The notes under the pieces: generated by a model
What the model was told of the DNA's origin: nothing
Seen by the model: only the letters and a program-made list of their open reading frames with translations
Database searches by the model: none
Part shown: in pieces, positions 1 to 8,692 of the stretch
Layout: each line of letters begins with the position of its first letter
How positions within the stretch are numbered: the stretch's first letter is position 1
Position numbers and translations under genes: made by a program
Assembly (NCBI GenBank): GCA_019056785.1
Contig: DXJV01000029.1
Location: 1 to 59,614, forward strand
Reading direction: 5' to 3'
DNA length: 59,614 nucleotides
Source: Candidatus Heimdallarchaeota archaeon
GTDB lineage: Archaea > Asgardarchaeota > Heimdallarchaeia > JABLTI01

Positions 1-400
1 CAATATCCACTATTGCTTGGATCTCTTTCAGTCGTGTCGGGCTGGCACCTTCGAGTTTCACGCCCTCTGCCTTGCCTTCTTTTACTAATCGTCCGGCATT
101 TGCAACGGTTTCTTCTATTGTTAAACCATAGCTCAAGAATGGCATGTCTGCAATAACCATACTGTAATTTTTTGCTCCCAAGGCAACTGCTCTTGTATGT
201 CTGATAGACATCTCGAGTGTTACTTCGAGTGTTGTTTCGCCCCCATAAATTACTTGCCCCATACTATCACCAACAAGCAACATCTCGATTTTTGCTTCGT
301 CAAAAATAGAAGCCAGGTTGTAATCATACGCTGTCAACATGGTGATTTTTTCGCTAGTATTTTTCATTTTCTGAATATCAAAGGCAGTTAATTTTGGCAA
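1..400 (-). CDS. panB: 3-methyl-2-oxobutanoate hydroxymethyltransferase (ketopantoate hydroxymethyltransferase), N-terminal part, cut by window edge
   Basis: The reading frame running off the left edge encodes the N-terminal half of PanB, which transfers a hydroxymethyl group from methylene-tetrahydropterin to 2-oxoisovalerate to make ketopantoate, the first step towards coenzyme A. The family stretches ITMLTAYD, LVGDSMGQV and VIADMPFLSY are visible, including the Mg-binding Asp of GDS. No ATG is available because an in-frame TAG lies just upstream. The likely start is TTG at 400-398, four bases after the stop of the preceding gene, with the Shine-Dalgarno sequence GGGTGA overlapping that stop. 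It is the last gene of a pantoate kinase, phosphopantothenate synthetase, panB operon. Confidence in the family is high; the exact start is inferred. Confidence 0.93.
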   Translation of the reverse strand, partial: MPKLTAFDIQKMKNTSEKITMLTAYDYNLASIFDEAKIEMLLVGDSMGQVIYGGETTLEVTLEMSIRHTRAVALGAKNYSMVIADMPFLSYGLTIEETVANAGRLVKEGKAEGVKLEGASPTRLKEIQAIVDI

Positions 401-404
401 TTCT

Positions 405-1184
405 TCACCCTTCTATTAGTTTCTTCTTAGCCATTGTACTTAAACGTTGGCAGATGAATTTTACACTTTCTTGCAACATGTAATTATTATCATAATTCTC
501 AATTATAGATTTTAGCTGTTCTCGGGGCAATTTTCTCATCTTTTCAGCCATGACCACCATTTCTTGTGTAGCACGTCTAACATGATTTACAATTGTGATT
601 GATCCCCAAACTGCTGTCCGCGAGAGTGGATTTAAATCAACACAAATAACTGTCTTCCCCATCTTTCGGAGCGCCATTGTCCGGTCGCCATCTTCTAATG
701 GAACGAAGACTGTATCTGCTTTGAAGATTCCTTCGGGATCAACGATTCGTCTATTGTGGCTAATCTCAGGAAGTGTAGCGGCTCTTGTGCCCAGATCCAC
801 TCCGAGCACCTTTGTTGCGCCGGCAGTTACTAAGACATTCTTGATATTTATCTCGCGCTCCGTTGTACGGTAAAAAAGATTTACTTCCAACTTCGCATTT
901 GTTAATTCGCCCAACTGAACGAGTTCTTTTGGGCATAAAACAGCGACATTACCATTCACAGAAATGATAGGATACTCAGAAAGTAAGAGAGCTGCAACTG
1001 CGACTTCTTCTTGGAGATAAGCGTACTGCGGCGTTTCTTCTCCAAGCAGATAATCAAAGGCTTCTCCCCGGCCATGGGCAATTAAACCTGCTTCTGCAAC
1101 GATTTTTTTATGCATGCCTTCAATAATTAGATGACGTTCTTTTAACGACCAATATCTGGGATGGTTTTTTGGAATTTCAAACAT
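405..1184 (-). CDS. 4-phosphopantoate--beta-alanine ligase (archaeal phosphopantothenate synthetase)
   Basis: This 259-residue protein matches the archaeal phosphopantothenate synthetase family (COG1701, former DUF137), which condenses 4-phosphopantoate with beta-alanine using ATP. Archaea use it with pantoate kinase in place of bacterial PanC and PanK. Recognisable stretches are the N-terminal IPKNHPRYWSLKERH, SVNGNVAVLCP, LFYRTTERE and DLNPLSRTA. Length is normal for the family. The ATG at 1184 is preceded by GGGTGA, whose TGA is the stop of the upstream pantoate kinase gene, so translation is probably coupled. The gene itself ends GGG TGA, again providing the ribosome site for panB. Expected to act in the cytoplasm. 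Confidence 0.93.
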   Translation of the reverse strand: MFEIPKNHPRYWSLKERHLIIEGMHKKIVAEAGLIAHGRGEAFDYLLGEETPQYAYLQEEVAVAALLLSEYPIISVNGNVAVLCPKELVQLGELTNAKLEVNLFYRTTEREINIKNVLVTAGATKVLGVDLGTRAATLPEISHNRRIVDPEGIFKADTVFVPLEDGDRTMALRKMGKTVICVDLNPLSRTAVWGSITIVNHVRRATQEMVVMAEKMRKLPREQLKSIIENYDNNYMLQESVKFICQRLSTMAKKKLIEG

Positions 1185-1190
1185 AAAGAT

Positions 1191-2114
1191 TCACCCTTTA
1201 ACATGATTTTCTACTATTCGAGGACCTTCTTGAGCAAGCGAATCAAGCCATGTTTTTGCTTGTGGAAACTTTTTCTGAATGATCTCTTGGCACCTCTTAA
1301 GCTCTTCTTTTAGTCCCACAACAAACACAGATTGGCCTAGCATAATCATACTTCCCTTAAACCCTTCTTTTGTCACCGTGTCAAGTAACTCCCGAACCTC
1401 TTTTGACATTAGGGCGGTTTTTTCTGCAAAGTAATAGCTGGCTTTTAAAAATTCTTGCAAATTGGGAGCAGCTTTTAAACGCTCAAGTGCTTCAACGGAA
1501 TACTGATTAATTCTTTGAATCATTAAAGGATTCGTGATTATTTTTTTTGTGGACAATGGTCCAAGGGCTATAGAAAGCACCAGCTGATCCTTCGGCCAAT
1601 CGAGGAAAACAATCTTGCCAATACCTGGTGCACCTGCTTTCACGCGAAGTTCCCCTTTTCCAACCATTTGTGCCAGAACATCTCCCAACCCCGTTCGACA
1701 TTGCACTTCTGCGCGATGGGCTGCTTGCCCCAATTCTTCAGGTGACTTTTCAAGTTGGAAAAGTTCATTAAGTGCAAAAGCCATTCCAAGTGCTCCAGCA
1801 CCACTTGTACCAAACCCTGCTTGCATTGGCAATTCACTGTTATGTTCAACGCGTATAGAAAAATGCTCGAGATAAGATTGAAATTGTTTCATAACTGCTA
1901 AACTAACGCACCCTTGAATTCTCTCATTATTGAAAAAGACTGTTGCTTTTGTTCTCGGTGCTTTTTTGACGATGATCCTGGTAGTAATTAGACGATTAAT
2001 TGAAAATCCAGCCCCCAATGAACCCATTTGTAACAAATCCGTGTGTTCAACAACTCGAAAAATGCCAGTGATATGTGCCGGAATACCCCAGGTGCTACTT
2101 TCAATTGGAGCCAT
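1191..2114 (-). CDS. Pantoate kinase (archaeal GHMP kinase)
   Basis: This 307-residue protein is an archaeal pantoate kinase of the GHMP kinase superfamily (COG1829), phosphorylating pantoate before condensation with beta-alanine. The N-terminal stretch APIESSTWGIPAHITGIF and the glycine-rich phosphate-binding loop QAGFGTSGAGALG near residues 100-112 are visible; the latter corresponds to GHMP motif 2. It is the first gene of the CoA operon and overlaps functionally with the next two. A TATA-like GCATAAAA lies near 2180 on the minus strand, and GGAAG precedes the ATG. Family assignment is strong because both sequence and context agree. Confidence 0.92.
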   Translation of the reverse strand: MAPIESSTWGIPAHITGIFRVVEHTDLLQMGSLGAGFSINRLITTRIIVKKAPRTKATVFFNNERIQGCVSLAVMKQFQSYLEHFSIRVEHNSELPMQAGFGTSGAGALGMAFALNELFQLEKSPEELGQAAHRAEVQCRTGLGDVLAQMVGKGELRVKAGAPGIGKIVFLDWPKDQLVLSIALGPLSTKKIITNPLMIQRINQYSVEALERLKAAPNLQEFLKASYYFAEKTALMSKEVRELLDTVTKEGFKGSMIMLGQSVFVVGLKEELKRCQEIIQKKFPQAKTWLDSLAQEGPRIVENHVKG

Positions 2115-2324
2115 AACAAATCTTCCAATTTTGCTAGATGGCTATTTTCTTTTTAGAAATTATCGCTAATTCTTTTTTATGCTTTAATGAAATGGGTTAT
2201 TATTCTCATGTTTTATGCAAGTGGGTTTTTTTGAAAAAAGCTACACTTTTAGCTATTTTTTAATCAAAGAGACATCCAAGAACTTAATTTCGGTCTTTAA
2301 TAAACGAAAAGCAAGGTTATATGA

Positions 2325-4142
2325 ATGTCTAAAAAAGCAAGCAGCCCTGCCAAAACCAAGACACGGATACCAATTATCAATTTTGACCGGTGCCAGCCTG
2401 CGACTTGTGGGCATGCTTGCATTAAATATTGCCCATTAAATAAAAAAGGGGGAAAAGTAGTTTATCCGGATAAAGTAACAAAGAAAGCACGGATAAATAG
2501 CAAAAAATGCATTGCTTGCGGGATTTGTGTGAATCGCTGTCCAACCCATGCAATAACTATGGTTGGCCTTCCAATTGAGTCATCTGAACAACCGATTCAT
2601 CAATATGGTGAGAACTCGTTTCGCCTTTATGGACTCCCGTTCGTTGTGAAAGGCAAGGTTGTGGGGTTAATTGGAGCCAATGGTATTGGAAAAACAACGG
2701 TGTTAAACATTCTCGCCGGGAAACTCATTCCCAATGGCGGTTTTTATGATAAAAAAGATTTAACGCTTGAGTTTGCTCTCTCCAAAATCAATCTCTCTGT
2801 CCATAAAGCCTATTTCCGATCTTTGCTTCAAAAACGAATTAAAATCTCATTCAAGGAGCAGGTTCTGACAAAATTCGCTCAAGCAGATGTTTTGGTGAAA
2901 GAATTATTACAACAAAAAGACGAACTTGGGAATGTTAATACTCTCATAGAAGATCTGTCTTTACAAAACATTCTGAATAAGAACATTAATCAGCTTTCTG
3001 GTGGCGAACGCCAAAGAGTAGCTATTGCTCTTGCACTCAATAAGGAAGCAGATGTTTATCTCATTGATGAACCAGGCAATTTTTTAGACATCAAACAACG
3101 GCTGAATCTCACACGACTCTTTCATAAACTGGCAGAAAACAACAAAGCTGTTCTTGTTGTCGAACATGATATTGCCATTCTAGACTATTTAAGCGACCAA
3201 ATCCAAGCGCTCTGGGGAACGCCAAACGCTTTTGGAGTTGTTTCCGGTGTGAAGAGTGTGAAAAATGGCATCAATGCTTATTTAACTGGACACCTTAAAG
3301 AAGAGAATATCACCTTCCGAACAAAAGGAATTACTTTCCTTCGAGTAGTAAAGGAGCGGAAATGGACCACAACGCCGGTTTATGTTCGATTTACCACCCT
3401 TTGGAAGAAGTTTGATAAATTTAAATTGAAAGTCTCCCCAGGTGAAGTGCATAAGGGCGAAACTTTAGTTATTCTCGGAGAAAACGGCATTGGTAAGACC
3501 ACTTTTGTGAAGATGTTAGCAGGAATATTAAAGCCAGACCGAGGATCAGCGGATGTCCGTGCAACCATTTCTTATAAACCGCAATTTATCACACGAAGCT
3601 TTACTGGCACTGTTCAGGAATTCATCACCAATTACTCTAAACGATTCACAGGAGAGCAAGTTCTCAAACAGACATTTTATCAACCACTTGGTATTGAGCA
3701 TTTGTTTGACAAAGAACTTCCTTCTCTTAGTGGCGGTGAGCTGCAACGTGTCTTTGTTGCTGCTTGTCTTTCAAAAAGGGCTGATTTATATTTGATTGAT
3801 GAGCCCGCTGCATTTCTCGATGTAGAAGAACGGATTAAGATTGCAAGGATTATTAGAAATGCTGCGAGTATTTACAATGCCAGTGTTATTGCTATCGAAC
3901 ATGATTTACAGTTGGCAGATATTTTAGGTGATAGAGTGATGTTATTTATGGGGGAACCAGGGGTCAAAGGTTTCACACTTGGCCCCATGGGAAAGCAGGA
4001 AGGCATGAATCAATTCTTGAAGGAGTTGGATATTACCTTCCGGAGAGACACTGAAACAGGAAGAGCAAGAATCAATAAAAAAGACAGCAAGTTAGATAGA
4101 GAGCAACGTGAGAGTGGTGAATTCTTCTTTGAAAAAAACTAA
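2325..4142 (+). CDS. ABCE1/Rli1 ribosome recycling ATPase
   Basis: ABCE1 splits post-termination ribosomes with aRF1/Pelota. The 605-residue protein has an N-terminal ferredoxin-like region with eight cysteines (residues about 22-65, including CIACGICVNRC), then two ABC ATPase domains. Walker A motifs are GANGIGKTT near 116 and GENGIGKTT near 385. Signature motifs are LSGGERQR and LSGGELQR, with Walker B regions ending LIDEP in both. Length is usual for archaeal ABCE1. The Walker B-adjacent loops read PGNFLD and PAAFLD instead of the more familiar PSSYLD, a mild variation. A TATA-like TTTAATAAA at 2296-2304 lies about 25 bases before the ATG and no good Shine-Dalgarno is present, so the mRNA may be leaderless. 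Confidence 0.96.
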   Translation: MSKKASSPAKTKTRIPIINFDRCQPATCGHACIKYCPLNKKGGKVVYPDKVTKKARINSKKCIACGICVNRCPTHAITMVGLPIESSEQPIHQYGENSFRLYGLPFVVKGKVVGLIGANGIGKTTVLNILAGKLIPNGGFYDKKDLTLEFALSKINLSVHKAYFRSLLQKRIKISFKEQVLTKFAQADVLVKELLQQKDELGNVNTLIEDLSLQNILNKNINQLSGGERQRVAIALALNKEADVYLIDEPGNFLDIKQRLNLTRLFHKLAENNKAVLVVEHDIAILDYLSDQIQALWGTPNAFGVVSGVKSVKNGINAYLTGHLKEENITFRTKGITFLRVVKERKWTTTPVYVRFTTLWKKFDKFKLKVSPGEVHKGETLVILGENGIGKTTFVKMLAGILKPDRGSADVRATISYKPQFITRSFTGTVQEFITNYSKRFTGEQVLKQTFYQPLGIEHLFDKELPSLSGGELQRVFVAACLSKRADLYLIDEPAAFLDVEERIKIARIIRNAASIYNASVIAIEHDLQLADILGDRVMLFMGEPGVKGFTLGPMGKQEGMNQFLKELDITFRRDTETGRARINKKDSKLDREQRESGEFFFEKN

Positions 4143-4250
4143 AGAATTGGCAAGCCATTTTACGTCTTCTTACCAATTAAACGATAATTTTAATAAAGAA
4201 GAATTGGAAAAAAAACACGAGGCTCTAAGACAGTGAAAAAAAGATATTTA

Positions 4251-4346
4251 CCCTATAGCTAGGGTACAAACATAGTTTTTCTTTCTCTGTTTGTACCCAC
4301 CTCAATCGGTCTAGTTGCCTCCAGTTTTATGGCAAGTTAGAACTGG
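4251..4346 (+). promoter_or_regulatory. Structured leader upstream of TyrRS with mutually exclusive hairpins
   Basis: Three hairpins can be drawn in the gap before tyrS. CCCTA (4251-4255) pairs with TAGGG (4260-4264). GGGTACAAACA (4262-4272) pairs perfectly with TGTTTGTACCC (4288-4298). CCAGTTTTA (4321-4329) pairs with TAGAACTGG (4338-4346) with one G-U pair. The first two share the GGG at 4262-4264 and cannot form together, as in an attenuator. No T-run follows them. A role in regulating the synthetase is inference; a protein-binding or processing site is an alternative. Confidence 0.4.
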
Positions 4347-4369
4347 CATCGTAGGAGAAAATTAGAAAA

Positions 4370-5464
4370 ATGAAAATTGAAGAACGCATCCGGCTGATCA
4401 CCCGCAACGCTGAAGAAGTGATTAAAAAGGAAGAGCTTACAGCCCTCTTTCAGCGGAAAAAGAAGCCCAATTCGTACATCGGTTTTGAGCTAAGCGGAAA
4501 GTTACACATAGGTAATGGCTTACTTTGCGCCATGAAAATGCAAGACCTGGTAAAAGCAGGTGTAAATTTGACCATTTTTCTTGCAGATTGGCACAGTTGG
4601 ATTAATAACAAATTAGATGGCGACCTCGAAAAGATCAAACTTGCCGGGGAATATTTCAAAAGTGGTTATAAAGCTCTTGGGTTGACAGAAGACAAAGTCA
4701 CTTACCGTTGGTCCAGTGAACTTGTGAGTGACCCTGATTATTGGGCAACGGTCATTCGTGTTGCAAAACACACTTCCCTTAATCGGGTACTTCGCGCTCT
4801 CCCCATTATGGGACGCTCAATGGATACCAAGGATATGGAAAGCGCCTGGATATATTACCCAGCTATGCAGGCGGCAGACATCTTTTATATGGATATAGAT
4901 ATCGCTTATGGAGGTATGGACCAGAGAAAAGCTCACATGATTACACGTGACTGTGCTAAAAATCTTGGAAAACCAAAGCCCATTGCCCTTCATACTCCCT
5001 TGATTACCGGCCTTACAGGTGCGGGTTCAAAAATGGATGCTGAAGCTGACCCTGACATGGTGAAAATAGAGGCGAAAATGAGCAAGTCTAAACCGGAAAC
5101 ATGTATCTTCATCCATGACACTGAAGAAGAGCTTAAGAAAAAAATGAAAACGGCTTATTGTCCGGCTAAAATTATAGAGGGAAATCCAATAATCGAAATT
5201 TGCAAATATATTATCTTTGGCCGTGATAAAGCAACACTTGAGATCCCCCGTCCTAAAAAATTCGGTGGTACCATTGAATATTTCTCTTATGCGGACCTTG
5301 AAAAAGATTTTGTCACAGGAAAACTTCACCCTCTTGACTTGAAAAATGCAGTCGCAGTCGAACTTGGAAAAATCCTTGCTCCTGTCCACCGTTACTTTGA
5401 TAAACATCCAGAAACCCTCGAGGCTATTGAAGAGATGCTCGGCGAAACTAAAAAAAGAAGATAG
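4370..5464 (+). CDS. tyrS: Tyrosyl-tRNA synthetase (archaeal/eukaryotic type)
   Basis: This 364-residue class I synthetase charges tRNA-Tyr. The first class I signature appears as HIGN near residue 46 within GFELSGKLHIGN, and the second as KMSKS near residue 237. The middle region with YPAMQAADIF and DIAYGGMDQRKAH, the tyrosine-binding part, is typical of archaeal TyrRS rather than TrpRS. The final residue of the HIGH motif is Asn instead of His, a conservative departure. Length fits the compact archaeal form without a C-terminal anticodon domain extension. A GGAG sequence about 12 bases before the ATG is a plausible ribosome site. The preceding 227-base gap carries paired repeats, and a hairpin terminator follows at 5474-5496. 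Confidence 0.94.
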   Translation: MKIEERIRLITRNAEEVIKKEELTALFQRKKKPNSYIGFELSGKLHIGNGLLCAMKMQDLVKAGVNLTIFLADWHSWINNKLDGDLEKIKLAGEYFKSGYKALGLTEDKVTYRWSSELVSDPDYWATVIRVAKHTSLNRVLRALPIMGRSMDTKDMESAWIYYPAMQAADIFYMDIDIAYGGMDQRKAHMITRDCAKNLGKPKPIALHTPLITGLTGAGSKMDAEADPDMVKIEAKMSKSKPETCIFIHDTEEELKKKMKTAYCPAKIIEGNPIIEICKYIIFGRDKATLEIPRPKKFGGTIEYFSYADLEKDFVTGKLHPLDLKNAVAVELGKILAPVHRYFDKHPETLEAIEEMLGETKKRR

Positions 5465-5473
5465 GAAAAGTTC

Positions 5474-5496
5474 TGGGGAAAAATCCCCACTTTTTT
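5474..5496 (+). terminator. Hairpin plus T-run downstream of tyrS
   Basis: TGGGGA (5474-5479) pairs perfectly with TCCCCA (5484-5489) around an AAAA loop, followed by CTTTTTT. This is the clearest intrinsic-terminator-like element near the end of tyrS. Archaeal termination mainly needs the T-run; the stem may protect the 3' end. Confidence 0.55.
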
Positions 5497-5507
5497 AAAT
5501 TATAACA

Positions 5508-5879
5508 TTAAATTCTGCCAGCAGTCGTTCTTGTTTCTTGTCGATATGGACATCTTTTGGCGGATGATGCTTTTCGGCATGTTTTTTCTTTTCCGACAAA
5601 TTTTATCCCTTTGTCTTCGAGTCCTTGAACGGCTTTAGAAAGAACATCAACAAGAAATGAGATCATAATTGGTTATTGCTCTACTTCAGATACCGCTGTA
5701 GCAACAAAGTCAAGCGCAAAGCGTGTTTGTTTGTTATGCTGGGTAAAAACACACTCATGCCAAAAGCTATCTTTAGGGAAATTCTTAAATGGAACACCTA
5801 AAATCTTGCTGTACCACTTGAGCATTTTGTTAGGATTTTTTACGTGGATGAAAACGACATCAATTCCTTGGGCATTCAT
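5508..5879 (-). pseudogene. Decayed VOC (glyoxalase/bleomycin-resistance) family gene
   Basis: The first 68 codons read as the N-terminal half of a VOC-fold protein: IDVVFIHVKNPNKMLKWYSK followed by LGVPF and a strand ending FALDF. An in-frame TAA at 5675-5673 interrupts it. The same frame then continues for about 55 codons with a VOC-like stretch, ISFLVDVLSKAVQGLEDKGI, before losing similarity near a six-A homopolymer at 5582-5587. A one-base shift there opens another frame ending at 5495. The expected C-terminal metal-binding Glu region is missing. It is therefore probably a pseudogene, although sequencing error at the homopolymer could explain the second lesion. Confidence 0.6.
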
Positions 5880-5986
5880 AATAATTCTTCCCGGATATTT
5901 GCTTTAAAGTTCATTGTCAAGTTTCAACCGACATAAAATGGCGCAGCTTTTCATCACAAAGATTAAAAAGCTGTAAAAGGAGATTT

Positions 5987-7594
5987 GTGAGAATAAAAAT
6001 GTTTGAATTTCGTGGTTCACATCGATCCATGATTGTAGCCAAAAATGGCATGGTTGCCTCCAGCCAGCCATTAGCGGTTCAAGCTGGGATTGATATTTTG
6101 AAAAAGGGTGGTAATGCTATTGATGCTGCTATAGCAGTTGCTGCTACGCTTAATGTTGTTGAACCAATGAGCACCGGCATTGGTGGGGATGCTTTTGCCT
6201 TGATTTTTAGCCAAAAAGATGACAAGCTCCATGCAATAAACGCCAGTGGTTGGTCCTCTGAAAATGCATCAATCGACTTTTTTAAGGAGCAAGGATTCGA
6301 GAAGATTCCTCTTTTTGGCATTCATTCCATTAGTGTTCCTGGAGCGGTGAGTGGGTACGAAAAATGCTTGCAAGAATTTGGAACGATGTCTTTAAAGGAA
6401 GTCCTTAAACCTGCTATTTATTATGCAGAAAAAGGTTTTCCGGTAAGTGAATTGATCAGTTTTTCCTGGCATCGCGCTGAAGAGAAATTGCGCAGTCATC
6501 CAGCCACAGCGAAAACATACTTGCCACTTGGTCATGCACCAAACATCGGCGACATCCATTATTCCAAGGATTTAGCTAAAACTTTCAAATTAATTGCAAA
6601 AGGAGGAGCAGAAGAATTCTATAAAGGGACCATTGCAAAGAAAATTGTCAAATTTTTAAATGATAATGGGGGGAATTTCACTCTCGATGATTTTGCAGCG
6701 TATGAAGCTGAATGGGTTGAACCTATTTCTTCGAAATATAAGGACTATGAGGTGTTCCAGTGTCCTCCAAATGGGCAAGGAATCGCCACACTTCTCGAGT
6801 TAAACATTTTAAAATGGTTTGAATTGGATTCCTTGCAACACAATTCTGCTGCTTATCTTCATCTCCTTATTGAAGCAAAAAAACTTGCATGGGCAGACCT
6901 CAGAGCATTTGCAGCTGACCCGCGATTTAATCCTTTACCTCTGGCGGAGTTATTGTCAGAAGAGTATTCAATCAAACAACAAAATCGCATTGATTTAAAC
7001 AAAGCCGCAACAAATGTTGCTCCCGGTCTTGATTGGTCCTCTGGTGATACCGTCTATCTTAGTGTTGTCGACAAAGAACGGAATGTCGTCTCATTTATTA
7101 ATAGCTTATATTATAGCTTTGGTTCAGGATTAGTTGCCGAAGGAACCGGCATTTGTTTACAAAATCGAGGAAATTTATTCTCACTTGACAAGAAGCATTT
7201 GAATGCCCTTGCACCACGGAAACGGCCCTTTCATACGATTATTCCTTCAATGGTTATGCAAAACAATTTACCGATCCTAAACTTTGGAGTTATGGGTGGT
7301 GATATGCAACCTCAAGGGCAAATGCAAGTTTTTCTAAACCTCATCGAATTTGGTTTGAATGTCCAACAAGCAATTGAAGCTCCACGTGTAAGACATTATG
7401 ATGATAACACCGTTGCGTTAGAGCAAGGGATTACTGCCCAGACTCGTGTAGGGTTGCTTTTGAAAGGACACAAAATTCGAAATGATATCGGTGAATTCTT
7501 TGGTGGCGCACAAGCAATTGCCATAGATAATGAACGGGATGTTCTCTTTGGTGGGTCGGACCCACGACGCGATGGCTGTGCCATGGGCTATTAG
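5987..7594 (+). CDS. ggt: Gamma-glutamyltransferase (glutathione hydrolase family)
   Basis: This 535-residue protein belongs to the gamma-glutamyltranspeptidase family, N-terminal nucleophile hydrolases that self-cleave before a catalytic Thr. The N-terminal NAIDAAIAVAATLNVVEP and TGIGGDAF motifs are clear. The likely processing site and nucleophile is the Thr of GDTVYLSVVD near residue 355, and the C-terminal part contains VMGGDMQPQGQMQ. No signal peptide is visible, unlike many bacterial GGTs, so it may act in the cytoplasm. Substrates could be gamma-glutamyl peptides or related amides; glutathione is not established for archaea. GTG at 5987 follows AAGGAG closely; an ATG four codons on is an alternative. 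It converges with the FAH-family gene. Confidence 0.92.
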   Translation: MRIKMFEFRGSHRSMIVAKNGMVASSQPLAVQAGIDILKKGGNAIDAAIAVAATLNVVEPMSTGIGGDAFALIFSQKDDKLHAINASGWSSENASIDFFKEQGFEKIPLFGIHSISVPGAVSGYEKCLQEFGTMSLKEVLKPAIYYAEKGFPVSELISFSWHRAEEKLRSHPATAKTYLPLGHAPNIGDIHYSKDLAKTFKLIAKGGAEEFYKGTIAKKIVKFLNDNGGNFTLDDFAAYEAEWVEPISSKYKDYEVFQCPPNGQGIATLLELNILKWFELDSLQHNSAAYLHLLIEAKKLAWADLRAFAADPRFNPLPLAELLSEEYSIKQQNRIDLNKAATNVAPGLDWSSGDTVYLSVVDKERNVVSFINSLYYSFGSGLVAEGTGICLQNRGNLFSLDKKHLNALAPRKRPFHTIIPSMVMQNNLPILNFGVMGGDMQPQGQMQVFLNLIEFGLNVQQAIEAPRVRHYDDNTVALEQGITAQTRVGLLLKGHKIRNDIGEFFGGAQAIAIDNERDVLFGGSDPRRDGCAMGY

Positions 7595-7658
7595 ACAATT
7601 AATAGCCCCCCTCGATTCTATCACTTGAGCAGAAGAACACCAAATTCTCTCCAGGAAA

Positions 7659-8582
7659 TTATTCTTCACTTCTTACAGGATTCTCGAGTGTCCCAATACC
7701 TTCAATGGTTAATGTTACAATATCTCCTTCCTTTAGATATACAGGTGGTTTTTGATAATGCCCTACACCTGATGGGGTGCCGGTAAAAATTAAATCACCC
7801 GGTTGGAAAGTAAATGAGTGGGAGAGATAGGAAACAATGTAAGGAATGCTAAAGATCATCTTACTTGTGTTCGATTTTTGCCAAGTCTTTCCATTCACCT
7901 GTAATTCAATGTTCAGGTTTTGGGGGGCGGGTATTTCCTCTTTGGTGACAATCCAAGGTCCTAGGGGACAAAAGGTATCCATTGTTTTTGCTCGAGTGAA
8001 TTGTTTGTCGATGTATTGATAGTCTCGTGCTGAAACATCGTTTCCAATTGTGAACCCTGCAATGTACTCAAATGCTTTTTCCTCCGGGATGTGCTTTCCT
8101 TCTTTTCCTATAACAATTACTAACTCTATTTCCACATCCACTTTCTTAGAAATCTTAGGGAGAATGATTGCCTCTTTATGACCAATAATTGCTGAACTAA
8201 ATTTCCCCCAAATCATTGGAGTTTTTGGTACTTCTGCGCCACCTTCCTTTGCATGTTCGGCATAATTCCTTCCCAAACAAATGATTTTTTGTGGATCATA
8301 CAATGGAGCTTTTATTTGTACTTCCTCTACCTCATAGAGAGCGCCTTTGGTTGCTTTTTCAAAATCAAGAAAAGCAGTTGCCTTCATTTTGAGTAATCTT
8401 TCCCGAAGCCGCATTAATTCTTCTAACACTATTGGCTCGAGTAAAGCTTTCATAGTTATTTTTTCCGGTAGCAAGGATTTTGGTAATAGGGCTCTACAAG
8501 CAGCTATATCTACAATTTGTTTATCCAATAAAAAACCAACTTGTGGTTCATTTTCCTTTAAGGCAAAAGTCAGTAATTTCAT
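7659..8582 (-). CDS. Fumarylacetoacetate hydrolase family protein
   Basis: The 307-residue protein has the N-terminal region and C-terminal FAH catalytic fold of 2-hydroxyhepta-2,4-diene-1,7-dioate isomerase or acylpyruvase type enzymes. Visible family marks are ICLGRNYAEHAKE, the metal-binding acidic residues of VDVEIELVIVIG, GNDVSARDYQ and the C-terminal FTGTPSGVGHY. Such enzymes cleave or decarboxylate beta-dicarbonyl acids such as acylpyruvates or oxaloacetate using Mg or Mn. The exact substrate cannot be read from the sequence. It converges with ggt and is not in an obvious operon. Confidence 0.9.
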   Translation of the reverse strand: MKLLTFALKENEPQVGFLLDKQIVDIAACRALLPKSLLPEKITMKALLEPIVLEELMRLRERLLKMKATAFLDFEKATKGALYEVEEVQIKAPLYDPQKIICLGRNYAEHAKEGGAEVPKTPMIWGKFSSAIIGHKEAIILPKISKKVDVEIELVIVIGKEGKHIPEEKAFEYIAGFTIGNDVSARDYQYIDKQFTRAKTMDTFCPLGPWIVTKEEIPAPQNLNIELQVNGKTWQKSNTSKMIFSIPYIVSYLSHSFTFQPGDLIFTGTPSGVGHYQKPPVYLKEGDIVTLTIEGIGTLENPVRSEE

Positions 8583-8692
8583 TTCTTTCCACTTTTTTAT
8601 GTTTTTTTTATTCTTTTGTGTGGGTAATGGTAAAAAGAAGGGCTACTAATAAGATTATTGAAATTTGATGATTTTAACAAAAGCTTTTTGTA

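Noticed and set aside
4251..4346. T-box riboswitch upstream of tyrS
   Set aside because: There is no TGGNACCGCG-type T-box sequence, no specifier loop and no terminator T-run, and T-boxes are bacterial.
5027..5407. A 126-codon minus-strand frame inside tyrS
   Set aside because: It is antisense to a clear TyrRS gene and shows no protein-like pattern.
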